Positions 6,131-8,441 of a stretch of 8,441 bases of DNA are shown here, one piece after another. The notes beneath the pieces are model-generated. The model was not told the DNA's origin and made no database searches. It saw only the letters and a program-made list of their open reading frames with translations. Origin of the DNA: JAQVWU01 sp964628455 (GTDB taxonomy: Bacteria; Bacillota; Clostridia; Oscillospirales; CAG-272); NCBI GenBank assembly GCA_964628455.1, contig CAZVPD010000159.1, positions 1 through 8,441 on the forward strand, read 5' to 3'. The position numbers were made by a program, and so were the translations under genes. The number at the start of each line of letters is the position of its first letter. Within the stretch, counting starts at the first letter, position 1.

Positions 6131-6735
6131 TCCCCGTGTATCATCTTGAATGTCCCGAATATAAAACGGGGAAAATCGACAGCACCCGCACAGAAACCGT
6201 TTCTCACTATGGTCTTGAAGGTATACCTGTCTCTTATCTGCAAAATCAGCCGGATTTTGATTTTACCGCTATGCGCCTGCGGAATTTTCTTCGCGGTCTT
6301 TTCAGTCGTGAAAAATTGTGTATAAGGGGAATATCAATCTCGGAACATAACCGGGTGAACGGTTCCTTGCTCAATACAGACGAATTGATTGAGATTATTA
6401 AGGATATCGGTCACGACCGTTATAATCACGAAATCGCAGGCAATAAATACGGCAACCTTGAGAATCTTCACATCGATATTTTTGCATATGATGTGTTGCC
6501 CGATTGCGACGATAATGATCTGACTTATTTTTTTCAGTCGTTTTACTGGTTCGGGCTTGCCGAAAACGGAGAACCCGGTATCGTTGATGTCATTATTGTT
6601 TATGGTGCGGATTTCCTGAACAGAATTTATCACCATTATGCCGGACGCTGCGATACAAAAACGGATGGTTTTACTTTCCGTGTGTCGAATAAAACGGAGG
6701 CTGTTCGATGCATCATAAAAATCGGACGGCATTGA
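6127..6735 (+). CDS. Protein of unknown function, coupled to the NERD-domain gene
   Basis: I recognise no family in this 202-residue protein. It has no signal peptide or membrane helix and looks soluble, with mixed alpha/beta character: FTAMRLRNFLRGLF (about 46-59), LLNTDELIEIIKDIGHDRYNH (81-101), an acidic stretch DVLPDCDDNDLTYF, and a hydrophobic strand IVDVIIVYGADFL (152-164). Three cysteines (Cys9, Cys65, Cys127) and two later ones (Cys175, Cys195) are scattered, without a CxxC metal motif. GGGAG lies six bases before the ATG, and the start overlaps the upstream stop by four bases, so it should be made together with the NERD protein and may be its partner. Its last codons contain the ribosome binding site of an 18-codon ORF. 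Confidence 0.72.
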   Translation: MIPVYHLECPEYKTGKIDSTRTETVSHYGLEGIPVSYLQNQPDFDFTAMRLRNFLRGLFSREKLCIRGISISEHNRVNGSLLNTDELIEIIKDIGHDRYNHEIAGNKYGNLENLHIDIFAYDVLPDCDDNDLTYFFQSFYWFGLAENGEPGIVDVIIVYGADFLNRIYHHYAGRCDTKTDGFTFRVSNKTEAVRCIIKIGRH

Positions 6736-6764
6736 AAATTAACACAATGCTCAAATTCATATAA
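6708..6764 (+). CDS. Possible 18-residue peptide or stump of a lost third gene
   Basis: CGGAGG (6695-6700) is seven bases before an ATG at 6708 that opens MHHKNRTALKINTMLKFI and stops with TAA at 6762. It overlaps the end of the preceding gene by 28 bases in another frame, the usual arrangement for the next gene of an operon. The peptide is basic, like the N-terminus of a membrane or secreted protein. The terminator starts ten bases after its stop, so nothing longer can follow. It may be a genuine micro-protein, a decayed gene start, or chance. Confidence 0.3.
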   Translation: MHHKNRTALKINTMLKFI

Positions 6765-6773
6765 TTTATATTC

Positions 6774-6823
6774 ACAAACGGATAAAGCCGGATTCCTTTC
6801 AGAATCCGGCTTTATCCGTTTGT
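6774..6823. terminator. Bidirectional terminator between convergent genes (22-bp perfect inverted repeat)
   Basis: Bases 6774-6795 and 6802-6823 are perfect inverted copies, 22 bp each, around the 6-base loop CTTTCA. The GC-rich inner core GCCGGATTC/GAATCCGGC is flanked by AAA on one side and TTT on the other, so either transcript has a stem followed by U-rich sequence. It lies between the end of the plus-strand unit (6735) and the stop of ppdK on the minus strand (6862), where a shared terminator is expected. Confidence 0.85.
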
Positions 6824-6861
6824 TGAGCGATATTTCGGGAAATTGAATCTGCGTGTGTTTC

Positions 6862-8441
6862 TTACTTAAGAGCAGCCTGAGCGGCAGCAAGACGTGCGAT
6901 CGGAACTCTGAACGGCGAACAGGAAACGTAATTTAAACCGATATTATGGCAAAATTCAATCGTTGACGGATCTCCGCCGTGCTCGCCGCATATACCGAGT
7001 TTGATATCGGGACGGGTGGTACGGCCCAGTTTGCATGCCATTTCCATCAGTTTGCCAACACCGATCTGATCGAGTTTTGCGAAAGGATCGTTTTCATAAA
7101 TCTTTTTGCTGTAATAAGCTCCGAGGAACTTTCCGGCATCGTCACGGCTGAAACCGAAAGTCATTTGTGTCAGGTCGTTTGTACCGAATGAGAAAAATTC
7201 CGCTTCTTTGGCGATTTCATCGGCTGTAATGGCAGCACGCGGGATTTCAATCATCGTTCCGACTTTATAATGCAAATCGGATGAAGCATTTTTTATTTCC
7301 TCGTCCGCTACGGTGACGACGATGTTTTTCACATACGCAAGTTCCTTGACGTCGCCGACCAGAGGAATCATAATTTCCGGTGTTAAATCCCAATCCGGAT
7401 GTTTTTTCCTTGTATTTATAGCGGCGCGGATAACAGCTCTTGTCTGCATTGCTGCGATTTCGGGATAAGTCACGGCAAGACGGCAGCCGCGATGTCCCAT
7501 CATAGGATTGAATTCATGCAGGGAGGCAATTATATTTTTAATTTCAGTTACTGTTTTACCCTGTGTCTTTGCGAGCAGTTCGATGTCTTTTTCTTCTGTG
7601 GGTACAAATTCATGAAGCGGGGGATCGAGGAAACGTATGGTTACCGGAAATCCTTCGAGTGCTTCATATATTTTTTCGAAATCGCTCTGCTGCATGGGGA
7701 GCAGTTTCGCCAGTGCGTTTTCGCGCTGTTCCACGGTGTCTGAACAGATCATTTCCCGAATTGCAGCGATTCTGTCGGTATCGAAGAACATATGTTCCGT
7801 GCGGCAGAGGCCTATACCCTCCGCTCCGAATGAACGGGCTTTTGCCGCATCCTTCGGAGTGTCGGCATTTGTACGGACTTTAAGAATTCTGTAACGGTCG
7901 GCCCATGACATCAGTCTGCCGAATTCACCGGATATCGTCGCATCCACTGTGGGAATCGCTTCGCCGTAAACATCTCCCGTTGAACCGTTGAGAGAGATAA
8001 ATTCACCTTCCGTAAAAATTCTGCCCGCAATTTCAAACCTTTTATTATGTTCATCCATCTTGATTTCACCGCAGCCTGAAACGCAGCAGGTACCCATCCC
8101 TCTTGCAACGACAGCGGCATGGGAGGTCATTCCGCCGCGAACAGTCAAAATTCCCTGAGAATAGTGCATTCCTTCAATGTCTTCGGGCGACGTCTCAAGA
8201 CGGACAAGAATAACTTTTTCTCCGCGTTTTGCCCATTCCGTAGCATCCTTGGCCGTAAAAACTATTTTGCCGCATGCGGCACCGGGAGAAGCCGCAAGTG
8301 CACCGGCCACGGGTTTTGCAGCCTTTATGGTGCCATTGTCTATAGTGAATCCGTCTTTCAGATGTGTGAGGCTGTTGTCGACAATGAGTTTCACGTCGTC
8401 GCCCTTCCAGTATCTGTTTATTTCGTCGGCGGCTTTTTCCA
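6862..8441 (-). CDS. ppdK: Pyruvate, phosphate dikinase (PpdK), C-terminal part, cut by the window edge
   Basis: PPDK interconverts ATP + pyruvate + phosphate with AMP + PEP + pyrophosphate in the cytoplasm; in anaerobes it often runs in glycolysis or in PEP recovery. About 526 codons are visible, out of a usual ~875. The frame is open beyond 8394 to the window end (reading ...DEINRYWKGDD), so the GTG there is an internal valine. The swivelling phosphohistidine domain has GGMTSHAAVVARGMG with His at codon 8119-8121. The PEP/pyruvate barrel shows GLCRTEHMF, IRFLDPPLHEF, MMGHRGCRL, MIPLVG, GTMIEIPRAA, FFSFGTNDLTQMTFG and GICGEHGGDP, whose Cys is the likely acid/base residue. The His-to-Cys distance (377 residues) fits the Clostridium symbiosum enzyme. 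The nucleotide-binding N-terminal half lies outside. The stop is TAA, facing the bidirectional terminator. Confidence 0.97.
   Translation of the reverse strand, partial: EKAADEINRYWKGDDVKLIVDNSLTHLKDGFTIDNGTIKAAKPVAGALAASPGAACGKIVFTAKDATEWAKRGEKVILVRLETSPEDIEGMHYSQGILTVRGGMTSHAAVVARGMGTCCVSGCGEIKMDEHNKRFEIAGRIFTEGEFISLNGSTGDVYGEAIPTVDATISGEFGRLMSWADRYRILKVRTNADTPKDAAKARSFGAEGIGLCRTEHMFFDTDRIAAIREMICSDTVEQRENALAKLLPMQQSDFEKIYEALEGFPVTIRFLDPPLHEFVPTEEKDIELLAKTQGKTVTEIKNIIASLHEFNPMMGHRGCRLAVTYPEIAAMQTRAVIRAAINTRKKHPDWDLTPEIMIPLVGDVKELAYVKNIVVTVADEEIKNASSDLHYKVGTMIEIPRAAITADEIAKEAEFFSFGTNDLTQMTFGFSRDDAGKFLGAYYSKKIYENDPFAKLDQIGVGKLMEMACKLGRTTRPDIKLGICGEHGGDPSTIEFCHNIGLNYVSCSPFRVPIARLAAAQAALK

Noticed and set aside
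6334..6732. 132-residue minus-strand open frame opposite the unknown gene
   Set aside because: No ribosome binding site or family resemblance; it lies antisense to a coupled gene with good start signals.

Overview
This moderately AT-rich window has strong GGAGG-type ribosome binding sites and near-consensus SigA-type promoters. It carries a clostridial-looking pyruvate phosphate dikinase and a Firmicutes-style PurE/PurF pair. It most likely comes from an anaerobic, low-to-mid GC Gram-positive of the class Clostridia; no closer placement can be supported by reading alone. I see no tRNA, rRNA, CRISPR array, transposase or phage gene.

Left part (1-3223), all on the minus strand. In transcription order it holds a sugar phosphate isomerase/epimerase-like TIM-barrel protein, a single-pass membrane-anchored protein of unknown function that starts at TTG, purE, and purF cut by the window edge. 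A good promoter (TTTACA-N17-TATAAT with an extended -10) lies just upstream of the isomerase gene. PurF catalyses the first step of de novo purine synthesis and PurE the carboxyaminoimidazole ribonucleotide mutase step. Nothing between the four genes looks like a strong terminator, so they may be read together, although purE may have its own unrecognised promoter.

Middle (3224-5393), plus strand. A perfect-consensus promoter (TTGACA-N17-TATAAT) drives an AMP-dependent acyl ligase followed by a small acyl carrier protein. The pair suggests activation of an acyl chain and loading onto the dedicated carrier. The ligase is broken by a -1-type frameshift near an A6 tract at 4892-4897. The missing C-terminal subdomain, with its catalytic-lysine motif, is intact in the next frame up to 5061. 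The divergent promoters share a short AT-rich region with a centred inverted repeat. A terminator-like hairpin follows the carrier gene.

Right-middle (5394-6823), plus strand. After a structured leader come two genes with an ATGA overlap: a membrane-anchored NERD-domain protein and a protein I do not recognise. An 18-codon ORF with a strong ribosome binding site follows. A very clean 22-bp perfect inverted repeat then separates this unit from the convergent gene on its right.

Right end (6862-8441), minus strand. The C-terminal ~60% of pyruvate phosphate dikinase (ppdK), with its phosphohistidine and PEP-site motifs; the N-terminal part lies beyond the window.

The parts most likely to hold something undescribed are the NERD/unknown two-gene unit with its structured leader, and the frameshifted ligase/carrier-protein pair under an unusually perfect promoter.
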